This document shows, piece by piece, positions 9,622 through 21,779 of a DNA stretch of 64,000 bases. The stretch spans positions 278,126,888-278,190,887 of the forward strand of contig CM060964.1 of NCBI GenBank assembly GCA_030765045.1. The letters run 5' to 3'. A program made the translations under genes and the position numbers. Each line of letters opens with the position of its first letter. The stretch's first letter is position 1. The stretch is from Tenodera sinensis. Its lineage: Eukaryota > Arthropoda > Insecta > Mantodea > Mantidae. The notes under the pieces are model-generated. The model searched no databases, was not told the DNA's origin, and saw only the letters and a list, made by a program, of their open reading frames with translations.

Positions 9622-9862
9622 AAGAAAAATAACATAAAAATATCGCCTGTTGTGAACTGTAATACGACACAGTATTAAGAACTTTAGTTAAGTGATAATA
9701 AAACCTAAATAAACACCTCATAGTCGGCATAAATGACATACATTTTCAGTATTTCTTGTTGTAAAGTGCTTATAAACGTATTTAGACAGGGTTGTGGAAT
9801 TTATTTAAAAATGCTGACCGGTACTTGGGTACTCGTGTTCTTTGTTAAATAGTACTTGTAAA

Positions 9863-10040
9863 CTATGTTAAGTAGATTTTCCGGGCTTGTGGGCCATGGT
9901 CGAGTTGGATTGCCTTCCTCCGACGCAGTTTTCAGCGAAACGTCGGAGGAAGGCAATCCAACTCGACCACGGCGCACAAGCCCGGAAAATCTACTTAACA
10001 TAGTTGACAACGCCGGCCGTGGAAGCCTCAGCACTTATGT
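9863..10040 (+). mobile_element. Fold-back SINE-like hairpin, copy 1
   Basis: The 178-bp insert has a 13-bp target duplication (TAGTACTTGTAAA at 9850-9862 and 10041-10053). It begins CTATG and folds into a near-perfect hairpin: CTATGTTAAGTAGATTTTCC pairs with its reverse complement, and the arms continue past TCGAGTTGGATTGCCTTCC to a loop of about 10 bases (CAGTTTTCAG). After the hairpin a single-stranded 3' part follows (CGCCGGCCGTGGAAGCCTC). The long, variable target duplication suggests target-primed retroposition rather than cut-and-paste transposition. Relatives are at 45092-45283 and at the right edge of the window. Confidence 0.75.
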
Positions 10041-10102
10041 TAGTACTTGTAAATGTAGAATATCTTTTAGAGTAGTTTACAAACCAACTTGTCGTAGCCA
10101 GC

Positions 10103-10294
10103 GTGTCGACAGCCATCCTCCTTGTTCGCGCCAGCAGCCGTACATCCTCGATGAAGTCTCGCTCGCACTCCCGTTCCGCGAGCCGCAGGAGCTCTTCAGA
10201 CTCCCGAACACCGGAGGAGTCACCTGAGGATGGCGAATTTCAAACTCCAGGTCCAAAGTCGGTCAAGGTAAAGATGAAGAAGAATGAAAACTAA
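10103..10294 (+). pseudogene. Possible LINE ORF1 C-terminal remnant
   Basis: A 63-codon open frame, rich in Ser-Arg dipeptides (KSRSHSRSASRRSSSDSR), ends 20 bp before the ORF2 start. Basic, Ser/Arg-rich tails are common at the end of LINE ORF1 proteins, and the position just upstream of ORF2 fits. No zinc knuckle is included, which agrees with 5' truncation. The assignment rests on position and composition only. Confidence 0.4.
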
Positions 10295-10314
10295 CCACTA
10301 ACCTCTTCTTTACC

Positions 10315-13300
10315 ATGGAAGTAATCCAGTGGAATGTTAATGGGTTCCAGGCACGTGTTCCGGACATACAACATCTAGTTGTTCAACGCTCTCCATCAAT
10401 CGTTTGTCTACAAGAAACCCACTTGAAATCTAATCAAGCCCTCCATCTTCGCGGTTTTTCGGCATTTAGACATGACACTGCAGCTGATCGGCGAGCAAGC
10501 GGCGGCGTTGCTATTCTGGTGGCACACCCTATCTCTGCCACCAGCATCCCACTCAACACGACGCTACAGGCTGTAGCGGTGCGTGTACAGCTGCAGGGCT
10601 TGGGTTTGTCTATTTGTAATGTCTATTTGCCGCCGCTCAGTGTCATACACCAGCACGATCTTCTGACTCCTTTGGCACAGATTCCTCCTCCACTTCTGTT
10701 TCTGGGTGATCTGAATGCCAAACACGCTTCATGGGGCTCCGACACTGACGATGTTCGTGGGTGCCTTGTAGCAAACGTTTGCGATCTGTCCGACCTAATT
10801 CTGTTAAACACTGGTGTTCCTACATTCCTATCATCTGCCTATGGTACACACTCTGCTATAGACATTTCCTTTTGTAGCCTGTCATTAGTACCGCTTCTTG
10901 ATTGGTCCGTACTTTCCGACCTAGTTGGCAGTGATCATTATCCCATTAACATTCAGCTAACCGGCCAACATTGTGTGCCAACACGACACCCGCACTGGAT
11001 TATTTCCAAGGCTGACTGGGGGAAATTTCGTTCCCTCATTCACCTGACCGACGAAGTATTTGCCACCGTAGATGAAATGGTGGAGTATTTTACTTGCATT
11101 ATCCTCCTTGTAGCAGATTCCAGCATTCCTCGCGGTTCATCTACGCCACGACACGCTCCTGTGCCGTGGTGGACCGAGGAATGCCGTTTGGCCATCAAAG
11201 CACGCAAGCGAGCTCTGCGTGTTTTCAGTTCACACCCTACGGAGGAGAACTTTATTGTCTTCAAGTGTTCTCGTACCAGGGCACGTTTTGTCCTTCGTAA
11301 TGCAAAACGCACATCGTGGGAAACATGCGTCTCGTCCCTTTCCCGTAAGGCCTCGGCACAAAGGGTGTGGACTGCCGTTCGGTCTATGTACGGCAAGTAT
11401 CGCCGGACGATAATTCCCGGTCTTGTCGTACATGGTTCAACTTACACTTCCGAACAGGATATCGCAGACGCCCTTGCTAATTCGTTCGCTGCTACTAGCC
11501 AAACGGAAAGTTGTGATCGTGCTTTTAAATCTCTGAAGGAATCTGCAGAGCGGATAGTTCTTAATTTTAATAATGACTGTAGTGAATCGTACAATGATCC
11601 TTTTGCTCAAGCGGAACTGGCTCATTCCTTATCTGTCGCAAAGGACTCTTCTCCAGGACCCGATGACATATACAGACAAATGCTGCTTAAACTTCCACCT
11701 ACGGCTCTTTCCTTCCTGTTGGGCATGTACAACCGTATATGGCGCGAGCAGGTTTTTCCGTCTTCTTGGCGAGAGGGTATCGTCATCCCTATCCCTCGAC
11801 CCGGGAAAGATCGGACGCTTCCCTCTAGCTACCGCCCTATTTGCTTAACGAGTGTCGTTTGTAAGACCTTCGAACGAATGATCAACACTCGTTTAGTGTG
11901 GTTGCTGGAGTCGAATAACCTGCTGAGCAATGTTCAGTGCGGTTTTCGTCGCCATCGCTCCAGTGTCGACCATCTGGCACGTTTGGAAGCTTACGTTCAA
12001 AATGCCTTTCTGCTGAAGCAGCATGTCGTGGGTGTCTTCTTTGATTTGGAGAAGGCTTACGACACCACTTGGCGCTATGGAATCCTCCGCACTCTGCACA
12101 CCAACGGTTTACACGGTCATTTATCGATGTTCATTTTTAACTTTTTACTACTTCGCCGTTTTCGTGTCCGCATAGGAAACACGCTTTCCCAAGAGAAAGT
12201 CCAGGAGAATGGTGTACCCCAAGGGTCGATTATCAGTGTTATGCTTTTTACCGTTGCCATTAATAGCATCACTAGTGTTGTTCGTAGTGGAATCCCGATC
12301 GCTGTATGTTGACGACTTCGCGATATTCTATCGCTCTCACAGTTTAGAGCACATCGAGCGTCAACTGCTGTATTGCTCACTGGTCCGGTTCAAATTAGAC
12401 TACGGCAGTTTATCTATGGCGCGGCGGCTGCGTCTAAACTCCGCCTTTTAGACACAATACATCACACTGGTATCCGTCTCGCTACTGGGGCTTTTCGCAC
12501 CTGTAGGGTCGAATGTCTGTATGCTGATTCTGGCGAACCTCCACTGTCTGTTCGACGCTTATTGTTACTTTGTTCGTACGTGGCAAGGTTGGCCGCTCAT
12601 CCAGGTCATCCTTCGCATCCACCTGAGTGCGTCCAGATCTAGTGCACCGTTATACGCGGAATACAACTATCTCCCGTCCCAGTGGTATCAGATTTCAAGA
12701 ACTGCTGACCACACACGATTTCCGTCTGCCAGCTGTAGAGCGGCATTCAATTGGCCGATGCCCTCCCTGGCAACTCCAGCGTCCACTCTTCGACCTGGAG
12801 CTGTCGTGTTGTACGAAAATAGCTACCCCTCATTCGGTGTTTTATCCAACTTTTCTCCGAACTTCTGGGCCGATACCGGACTTATACTCCGGTATTCACC
12901 GACGGTTCCCAGGTGGTTAGTGCGACGGGTTCCGCTTTTATATACAACGGTGACACTCACACACACCGCATTCCAGACGCCAGTTCAGTATTTACCGCCG
13001 AGCTGTTTGCCATCTTTTATTTCTTACTTTTTATCTCCCGTTCAGTTCCTGGACATTTTATTGTATGTTGCGACTCGCTGAGCGCTCTTCAGGCGCTGCA
13101 ACAATTTGTTGGCAACTCGGTATTAATAATTAAAATACAGACAGTTTTATTTCAGTTGTTATCTCGCGGATACCAGTTCGTTTATACGTGGATCCCAGGC
13201 CATGTGGGTATTCCGGGCAACGAGGCAGCGGATGCGGCTGCGAAGTCTGCATGTCGCCTCCCGGAATATACCATCCGTACGCTACCCTATATAGATGTAG

Positions 13301-13623
13301 AGAAGTACTTCTGTCGCTATCTATTTACTCTCTGGCAGCAATCCTGGGAAGCGTTAGCTGGTACTCAGTTACGGACAATCAAGGACACGGCACAACCCTG
13401 GCAAACATCTAACAGGGATTCCAGGCGTGAGGAGGTGATTTTAACACGCCTGAGGATAGGCGACACTCGAGCCACGCATGCATACCTTTTGCGCGGTGAT
13501 CCGGAGCCTGTCTGTGCGACGTGCAATGTTCCACTCTCCGTCGCACATGTCCTTCTTGATTGTCCGCAATACACTCGTGAGCGCCAGTCCGTTGGCCTGG
13601 GCCTTGACTGTGCTCTGTTTTAG
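10315..13623 (+). pseudogene. LINE ORF2: endonuclease, RT and RNase H, frameshifted
   Basis: 10315-12312 reads through the endonuclease (MEVIQWNVNGFQ, CLQETHLKS, GDLNAKHASWGS, SDHYPI) and the RT fingers and palm (SYRPICLTSVVCKTFERMI, FDLEKAYDTTW, NGVPQGSIISVMLF). At 12305 the frame breaks inside the active-site motif: YVDDFAIFY continues in the next frame. Part of the thumb is then missing, because HIERQL runs straight into a LVRFKLDYG-type connector. After more frame changes, RNase H begins near 12895 with FTDGS. All four acidic RNase H residues look intact (Asp in FTDGS, Glu in TAELFAIF, Asp in CCDSLSAL, Asp in GNEAADAA), followed by a Cys-rich end (CATCNVPLSVAHVLLDC). The protein cannot be made as one chain. 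Confidence 0.85.
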
Positions 13624-14255
13624 GCAACGACCTAGTAGCTGTAAGTGCAGTACTGCGGTTTGTTGCCATGATTGATTTTGGCAAGCAAGTGTAAGGTGTT
13701 TTTTATCCTGGCGGAATTAGGATTTTAGGGTGGTTTTAGCTTTTTAACAGTGTTACAAGGTTAAGTTTTTACCAGTTTTAACTTTTAGCCGTTTTAACTC
13801 ACGTTTTAGTACTTTTAACTTTGACGTTTTAACTTTTTACGGGTGAGCTTTTAGTAATTTGGTTGTTTTTATTTTCGGACTTCGGGCCCTAATGACCTAG
13901 TTGTCGACGGGCCCTTAAACCCAACTCACTCACTCACTCGCTCTTTTAGAATACATTAACTGTACTTCAGTCCCGTATTAGATACGAACTTGGTTTGTCA
14001 TATGTCTAGATAAACTCCATATTATGTATACCTTCTTTTAAGGTACTATTACTGTCACACCAGTTTACTTATAGAGAACAAATTCATTTTGCTTTTCTTC
14101 GCCTTCGAATCCACATCTGTCATTTATGATGAAATCATTAGTTTTATTTCAGCCCGGTAACACACAGAAGAGCGCAATTCTTTTAGAAAAATGAAGAGCA
14201 AGACTTTTATTTACTTGCTTATTAAAGGCAATTACTATTGTTTTAGTTCGTGATG

Positions 14256-14889
<634 letters not shown>

Positions 14890-14935
14890 GGTAATAATTA
14901 TAATAAATAAAGATCCATTATTGAGCAATTCCGCG

Positions 14936-15341
14936 TGTGACTAACTGACATTTACACTACATTTTCTTCTTAAAATATCTGTATAATGGCCAATATAGGT
15001 GTAAAAATGTTATTTTAACGACATACGATGACAGAGAATACATTGGCGGTTCTGATAAGAAAGATAAAAACCTTAAAAAAGTGAAACAATTATTTAATAA
15101 TGCGCGCTAAACTTTTCGTGACTAACTGACATTTTTGTCAACTGCAGGTCCAACTTCAAACGTTTGACCTCCGCTTTCTGTGAAAATTTTCTTATTTGAT
15201 TTGTTCGGAAAAATCACTTGAGAGAGGAACTTCTAAGCTTTCAAATGACCTGAAAAAAGGTTTGGCATGTTATTATCATCTGGAGATATTTACTCAAAGG
15301 TCAGTGTGACTAACTGACATGAAGTTGTGACTAACTGACAT
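14936..15341 (+). repeat. Reiterated TGTGACTAACTGACAT motif, left end of element 1
   Basis: Copies are at 14936-14951, 15118-15132, 15305-15320 and 15326-15341, all in direct orientation and all identical over GTGACTAACTGACAT. One-mismatch and partial copies lie near the right end: GTGACTAACAGACAT at 19390-19404, and an inverted, more diverged one around 19232-19249. Spaced direct copies of one motif inside the ends of a transposon are typical of transposase binding sites; that role is inferred. Confidence 0.75.
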
Positions 15342-16462
15342 TTGCGAAAATTGCAATACCTCGTCTTTGTTTTACATGGTATAACATACGGTAATTCATA
15401 GTGACACGTATTATACGTTACATACATGTAATACATACAGGTGTGTAATTGTATTTATCGTTTTTACAATAATCATATCCTTTGGAGAAGCATTAATGTC
15501 ATGCAATATAAACAGACGTTGACAGCTCTCATTTCTTATCACAGTTACGTCATTGCAAGTATAAAAAGCTGACTCAAAACCATAACAAAGGCGACACATG
15601 AGAGCACACAGCACACAGCACATACCTGGAACACACTAGTTATTAGATTGGACTCCTTATAGTGCAGGAACGCTAAATGCAGTAGCCTCGTAGTACACGC
15701 GCATATCACTACACTGTTTTTATTTCCAAAAGTTGTGCATCATTCTGACACTTTCCGCATATGAAAAAAAAGCATATTCCACAACATTTAAACCTAATAC
15801 TTTCACACAATGAACCCGCTGAGTGGACGGCATAGGTGAAATACGTTCAAATCTTTTGTCGAGAAATTCTTTTGCTTCTTCAATTTCAGGCAGAGAAACC
15901 TCAAGAAGACATAATTTGGTTTTCTTTCTAACAGTATTAACAAATTCTTCAGCACTCTGAATCCTGCTTCCTGCTTTCGCAGCTGTCCATGCCATCCTCT
16001 TCACTTGTCCTCCAATCGCATCTACTGCCCCCTTTCCGTGATAGGATTCGAAGAAGTGCCATTCAATTTGGATTCCAAATACTTCGGAAAGATATGTCTC
16101 ATGACTCAATGTGTATTTCTGCTTAAAATGACTAGCAGCTCCATCAGAAAATACTTTCACAAGTTCAAGATTCGGAACAATATCCAATATTTCTGAAAAT
16201 ATATTCCTTAAGCAAATATCAACTGGATATTTGTCATGTGATACATAATCAGACACCAAAGCAAAAGATTGTTTCTGAATTTCACCAATATCTTCTTTCC
16301 TATATCAGGCAACAGCAGTTAATATTGAGATCTGTGTATTGTTCCAGTGGGCAGCTCCTTGCATGTGTAGTTCTCAAAGAAGTCGATCTGTATCCAGCTT
16401 CACTAATTGCAACATTTTCCCGAGCCTTCTTAAAGGCCTCGGATTGCTGTCTTTTTACATAA

Positions 16463-18146
16463 GGGTCAATCCACGTCAAATCGAACAACCGTAAAACACG
16501 ACTTTTTCGCAGGAGGTTCAAAATTTTTTTTATGAATAATAGGCATCAAATAAGGAGACCCGTATTTTTTTTATTTCCGTATTTTTAAATTACTTGCTTA
16601 GTTATGGCTATTAGAAATTAAGCAATTTCTGCGCGCACCGTAATATCAAATCACTTGTTACTCTAAGTCTAAGGCCATATAGAGTTGAGAGTTGGGGTTT
16701 GGCGCACTGGAAAGGTTAAATACAACACTTTTAACAACTTTCGATCAATCATTATTACACATAAATTTTGAACTGTTTTTTTATGGTATATTTTGTAAAA
16801 CCAAAAATAGAATTTAAATCGATGTGTTAAAAATCTAAAAAAATACACACGTATTCCCTGACATTTTATCTATAAAATAAGATGTTGAAAACTATGGAGC
16901 TTGCATTAGTGCATTTGCTACAATTTTTTTTCTGAAGGCGTCCAAGCGCTCACGGACGAGTAACAAGCCAGGTGACTGCAGACAGCCTGCGAATTGCCGC
17001 TTCAGCTATACTAGTCCGATAACTTCTTCTTACTAAGGCAGTACAGTCCATACAGAAAAATTTCTCCACAATCTTTCTGATACTCCTGTGGCATCTGACA
17101 CGTGCTTTTGAACTTTTGAATTTTTTTGAAAAAATCTTCTGATGTAAGCAGTTCTTTGCTTTTAGCTTCTTCCTTCATGTACGTCCATACATTTGAAATA
17201 ATTTCTCTACTCTGACTGTGTAATGTTTTGGTCCCTAATTTAGAACGTACAGGTGGCATAATTGATTTACGCTATGATCAATTTCTCACAAATTCACTAT
17301 ATTCACTCTTTATCGCAAAGATCTATGTCTTCAACTGCACGCTGCACTAAAAAGCACCTTTGAATTAGGAGGGCTGTCTCAGATCATGCAGACATCACTG
17401 CCTTCCCCCTCCCTCCCAATGTGCATGGTTTCATTTGCAGAATTATACAATATGAGCTGATGAAAGAGGTAAAAGCTATGGATTCGCCAACAGTTTAAAA
17501 TACATATTTTTAAAAAAATTGAAGATACTAATAGTGTACATATAATAGTGTCAGCTAGCAGTGTTCTCCTTACTGTACTGTTGTAACATTCATGGAACCT
17601 CAAGCAGTTGACAGTCGCCGTAATGGAAGGTGGCAATTGTGTGAGGTTACGGTAGCCGTCACCGCTGCACTGATTTGCAAGTAAGTTAATTACAACTGAA
17701 CTATTAGAGACTCCATTCTGAATTTTTATGAGAATATTGAATAATCTTCATTGTATTCTTAGTATTTTTTCCAGATTTTTAAATGGTCGAGTTTATGTTA
17801 TTATCTAACTTTAAAACTTTAATCGTATAAAATATAATACTAATAGGAATTAATACAATTTTCTAATAAATACCTCACGAAATACTGCGATTTATCTTTA
17901 ATTTGAGCCAAAGATCAAGCAATTTACTTCATTACAATCGGAGGTATGATTGATCGAAGAGTGAGGAGCGCGCGATTTTTGGGACATTTCAAAAATTAAT
18001 ATCTGCCAAAATAAATTTTTTTATATAAAACGAAGAAACACGGGTCAAACATATTTTGTTCCAAAACACCAAAAAAAATTCAACAAAATCTGAGAGATCA
18101 AGGTCAATCTTTGCCATATTTTGTTCGATTTGACGTGGAATGATTC
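16463..18146. mobile_element. DNA transposon nested inside element 1
   Basis: Inverted ends match closely: GGGTCAATCCACGTCAAATC on the left, and GAATCATTCCACGTCAAATC on the right when reverse-complemented; both continue with GAAC. The 4-bp duplication ATAA flanks it (16459-16462 and 18147-18150). Removing the insert and one ATAA brings the interrupted host protein back into its expected HVYVKRQQS motif, which strongly supports these ends. The 1.68-kb body holds only one short transposase-like fragment, so it is probably a non-autonomous deletion derivative. Confidence 0.8.
17011..17259 (-). pseudogene. N-terminal transposase-like fragment in the nested element
   Basis: The 82-codon frame (starting MPPVRSKLGTKTLHSQSREI, then NVWTYMKEEAKSKE) resembles the N-terminal helical domain, LHS-x-R-x-x-I-x-x-V, found in front of several insect DDE transposases. 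It ends at a stop 550 bp before the left inverted end, with no catalytic domain following. I read it as the surviving start of a transposase whose remainder has been deleted. The precise family is not determined. Confidence 0.45.
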
Positions 18147-19994
18147 ATAAACGTGATTTAGGAAACGTGGCAGGCTTATTGGTCAGTTCTTCAATGCACT
18201 CTTTTACAGACCCATTTTTAACTTCTATTTCCATTCTTCCATTATGTGAACTCCACAGTTTCCATTCGCATGGAGAATTAGCGAGTTCACCCGAAATGTC
18301 TGCTCCACTCAATCCCGGGCACTTGGAGCATCCTCCCTGCACACATTCACTCGATTTCTGATCACAAACCACTTGTGCTATGAACTTACGAAATTCAGTC
18401 TCAGTGAGTACGTGATTTTTACACAATGCTTTGAGAAGAAACTTCGTATTTTCATGTATAATGCATGTGCACATATTATGTGGGATCTGACTTTGAAGAC
18501 GCACGTGAGCAGGGCGTAATTCAGCGAATTTTGTCAACTCCACGGACATTTCTTCTCGGTCTTGTAGAAAGAGCGCATGTGCTTCTTTTAATGTTACCAC
18601 TAGATACCTAATGCGAACTTCTTTTGTTTCTCCTTGAACATGGATTTCAATAAAATCATCTCTTCCAGGAGCTTGGTAAGATATTGAATCATCCTGATAG
18701 AACTTGATGATTGCACTTTTAAGTTCCTCTGATAGTTGTTTTCGTGATACCGGGACAGACAGAATGCTTTGGTTTTACAACATGTAATCCCTCTTCAACT
18801 GCTAACTTACGAATCATTTCTTTTCTTTTGAGTGGAGATTGCGGCAATGCTTCCTCAACACGTTTTCTGCACTTTCCAAAATGCTATCTGCTTTTGAAAC
18901 CCGCTGATGTTGATGGAGTATCCTCATCAATCCCTTCTTGGTCTCTTATCTTCTGTCTTGCCCGTTGTGCTTGCTTATGTCTCCTAATTCAGACTTGAGG
19001 TGTTCTCTTCCTTGTTTTGTTTATTTCAGTATTGCTCTTCCTTTCCTCATAGTCACTTTTATTTTTTCCTTCCATTGTGCATAACTGCCTTGCTCCTTCA
19101 GACATTGTTTGTATTCACGTTGTCTTTGGGCTGGTGTTTTAGTCATGGAGTCACAAACGGACTGATACGTCTATCCTGACTGAAGTCTCATAAGCACTGT
19201 ACGCGTATGACGACCACAGGGCGCCAGCACCAATTGTCCGTTAGTCACGTGTTTCGTGGAAAAACGAATGACTATAGAGGAAAACCTTCTGATACTTTTT
19301 TATTTGTTATATTGTAATGACACAGAATCAAAAAGGATATTTTTTCCAGTCTATTACTTTTCCCTGCAGAGGACTTTTCCTTATTTACCGTGACTAACAG
19401 ACATCGACACACAGTAATAATTAAACAGGCTCTAAGGATTCCTTATAAATGTCGAAAATTATTAGCCATATACACGTTTTGAAGATGAAGAGTCATTGTG
19501 TGATGTACAGAACAAAAAAATTAAAACAGTTGTACATAGCTCCTGAAATATTGATATGAAAATCACTGTTATTCACGCTTATTTTTAGTGTTTTGGAAAT
19601 ATGTGGGTAAGAAGTGAAATTTGAACCCATATTCACGTTAAAAACATTTATTTTTCGCTTCATAAGATACTTTGGAGTATCTAGCATCATCTTTCCTCAC
19701 TAAAAAAAGTGAAACATTGATTTCAAATTTTAACACTCGGTATGACATATTCGCAGAATTGCTCTATTAGAAAAATTTGTAACCCTTTATGCCAGCATTG
19801 TTCTAAGACTCAAATACGTGATTTCGACTTTCATTTTTCTGTTTTAAGAACTAAGTAAAAGTGAATCTTCATTATTATGTGAACGAGTGCATCATTTCAG
19901 TAACTTTTGCACCTTTTCGGCATGACACCTGATGTTAGAGAACGCTAATGATGGATGGGGTGGCAGGTTCAGCCAAAGCCAATTGGTGTAAAGG

Positions 19995-20980
19995 CCAAGG
20001 GAAGGAGTAGGGAGGGGTAAAGTAGTTGTCTGCAACACGAAAGAATTTACTTTGTTATCGTGGATTCGTTCACATCAAGAGAGTACTTAGACATGGTGCT
20101 ACTAATTTAAGGGTAAAATTACCCTTAAGAATAAAAAATAAATAGATAAAATAAAAACATAACACTGAGATCACGTAAATAAAGGCAGATGTTCCCATTC
20201 CCGTCATCTCTTGTCTAGCGATATAAGCCAACTTTCCATGTGTTTTTCCTCTTAAAAAACAGCATAAAAATAATGTCTCTTGTGAACAGAAATGTGACTC
20301 AATATTAAGAACTTTAATTAACTAATAATAAAACTTAAATAAACACACACGATCGGCATAAATTATGTACATTTTCAGTATTTCTTGTTGTAAAGCGCTT
20401 ATAAATGCATTTAGACCGGATTATGGAATTTATTTCAAAATACTCACTGGTACTTGTGTTCTATGTTAAATAGTACTTGCAAACGTAGCATTATCTTATG
20501 GAGTACATTAACTGTACTTCAGTCCCATATTAGATACGGATTTGGTTTGTCATATGTCTAGAGAAACTTCATATTATGCATACTTCCTTTAAGGATAGTG
20601 TCACTGTCATGTTTACTTCTAGAGATCAATTTCATTTTGCTTTTATGCTTATTTAGGCACCTTTGTGACCACAGCTGTAATTTATGACCAGATAATTAGT
20701 TTTATTTCAGCTTGATAGTCTACAGAAGAGTACAATGGTTTTAGAAAAATGAAGGGGAGACTTTTATTTACTTGTGTATTAAAGGCAATTACTATTGTTT
20801 TAGCTCGTGATGGATAATAGTAATAACAGCAATAATGATGATGATGATGATGATAATGATTATAACGACAACAACAATCACAATAACAAGAAGACGAAGA
20901 AGCATGTCCACTTTTACGAAAATCTGTATCTCTTTATGTCAGCATTGTTCAACCAAAAATTTTGTGCTTTCTTGCTTAAA
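19995..20980 (+). repeat. Repeat A, copy 2 (uninterrupted)
   Basis: Tandem partner of the split copy at 9315-19860, with moderate divergence throughout. It contains the region equivalent to the insertion sites of the hairpin, the LINE and element 1, and a short imperfect ATG-rich microsatellite (20807-20880) where copy 1 has the giant ATA array. The open frame at 20807-21052 is microsatellite-derived. Confidence 0.75.
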
Positions 20981-21214
20981 AGTGTGAAACAAGCATACCT
21001 CAAGTGGGTATGCTCTCAAAAGCATTCACAATCATATAGAGGAATTCATTAAAGCACGGTATTTTTTATTCAATACCACTTATTCTATGTAAGTAACTAC
21101 GTAATATTTTAATCTCTCCATTCTTGAGCTTTATTAGCAAATAAGGCCCCCAACATTTATTTGCAGGTGGCCCCCAAAACCTTAGCTATGCCACTGGTCT
21201 TCGTGCAGTCTTGC

Positions 21215-21312
21215 ATACGCTGGTCGGGTGTTTTGTTTACACTGAAGCAGTGTTGGCCGTCAGGCACACGCCAGTCAGGTGTTTTGTTTACATCTGAAGC
21301 ACTACTGACCTA
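21215..21312 (+). repeat. Short tandem duplication
   Basis: A unit of about 49 bp containing GGTGTTTTGTTTACA, followed by a CTGAAGCA block, occurs twice with substitutions (around 21218 and 21267). Nothing coding is present between 20980 and 21512. Confidence 0.5.
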
Positions 21313-21779
21313 GAAGCACGTGGTGCTCGTGTTCAACACAGATCGCTAGCGTGTGCGAACACAGCACAGCGTTGCGATTTACACTACCGAAAAACTTAAA
21401 ATTTTACAAAACTATTAAGCATACCGAAATGAAATTTGGCATTTTATGTTTCTTACACCTGTATCTATTAGCCATATTATTCTGGCCGAAGCAGTACCTA
21501 CCACCCTGTATATCTTATATATTTAAACGAGCAATTCTTGTATATATACAAATACATATATCTATTCCGCGCAACTTGGAAACGGCTCTAACGATTTTGA
21601 TCAAATTTTGTATTCAGATAGAGTTTTGCTTTTTAAGTTCATTTATATACGTGTAATTCCCGTAAAAACGCGATTTTACATAAAAAATAATATTTTTTTA
21701 TTCCCGCTTATACAGTGCAATTCTTGTATATATATTCCCCGTATTTCAGAAACCGCTCTAAAGATTTGGTCAAATTTTT

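Larger units (their letters stand above)
10072..13941 (+). mobile_element. Non-LTR retrotransposon (EN-RT-RNase H), internally deleted
   Basis: The 3.87-kb insert is flanked by the 9-bp direct repeat TCTTTTAGA (10063-10071 and 13942-13950) and ends with an (ACTC)n tail just before the right repeat. The plus strand carries an apurinic-type endonuclease, a reverse transcriptase and an RNase H domain; the RNase H places it in the I/R1/Loa-like group. It lacks most of ORF1, and the region between the RT active site and RNase H is deleted and frameshifted. It is therefore a dead, 5'-truncated copy. Confidence 0.85.
15720..19146 (-). pseudogene. Transposase-like gene of element 1, broken
   Basis: On the minus strand the gene opens at 19146 with MTKTPAQRQREYKQCLKEQG, an N-terminal signature I know from many uncharacterised insect repeat proteins. 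It soon meets stops. 18600-18145 encodes a 151-residue Cys-rich middle part (QKSSECVQGGCSKCPGLSG). The gene is cut by the transposon at 16463-18146 and resumes with HVYVKRQQSEAFKKAREN. The C-terminal part (16259-15720) has VSDYVSHDKYP, FSDGAASHFKQKYTL and EWHFFESYHGKGAVDAIGG, ending in MHNFWK. The conserved Asp in VSDY and FSDG and the HGKG-D block look like a DDE-type core, but I have not verified the catalytic triad. Several frameshifts and stops mark it as dead. Confidence 0.7.
14923..19764 (-). mobile_element. GAG-ended DNA transposon, Sola-like (element 1)
   Basis: The left end reads GAGCAATTCCGCG (14923-14935); the right end, reverse-complemented, reads GAGCAATTCTGCG (19752-19764). Both are flanked by TATT (14919-14922 and 19765-19768). 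Sequence outside both ends matches uninterrupted repeat A, confirming an insertion. A decayed transposase-like gene lies on the minus strand. A 15-16-base motif, TGTGACTAACTGACAT, is reiterated near the left end. A 4-bp duplication and 5'-GAG termini recall the Sola superfamily as I remember it; the superfamily call needs a search. A second transposon is nested at 16463-18146. Confidence 0.75.
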
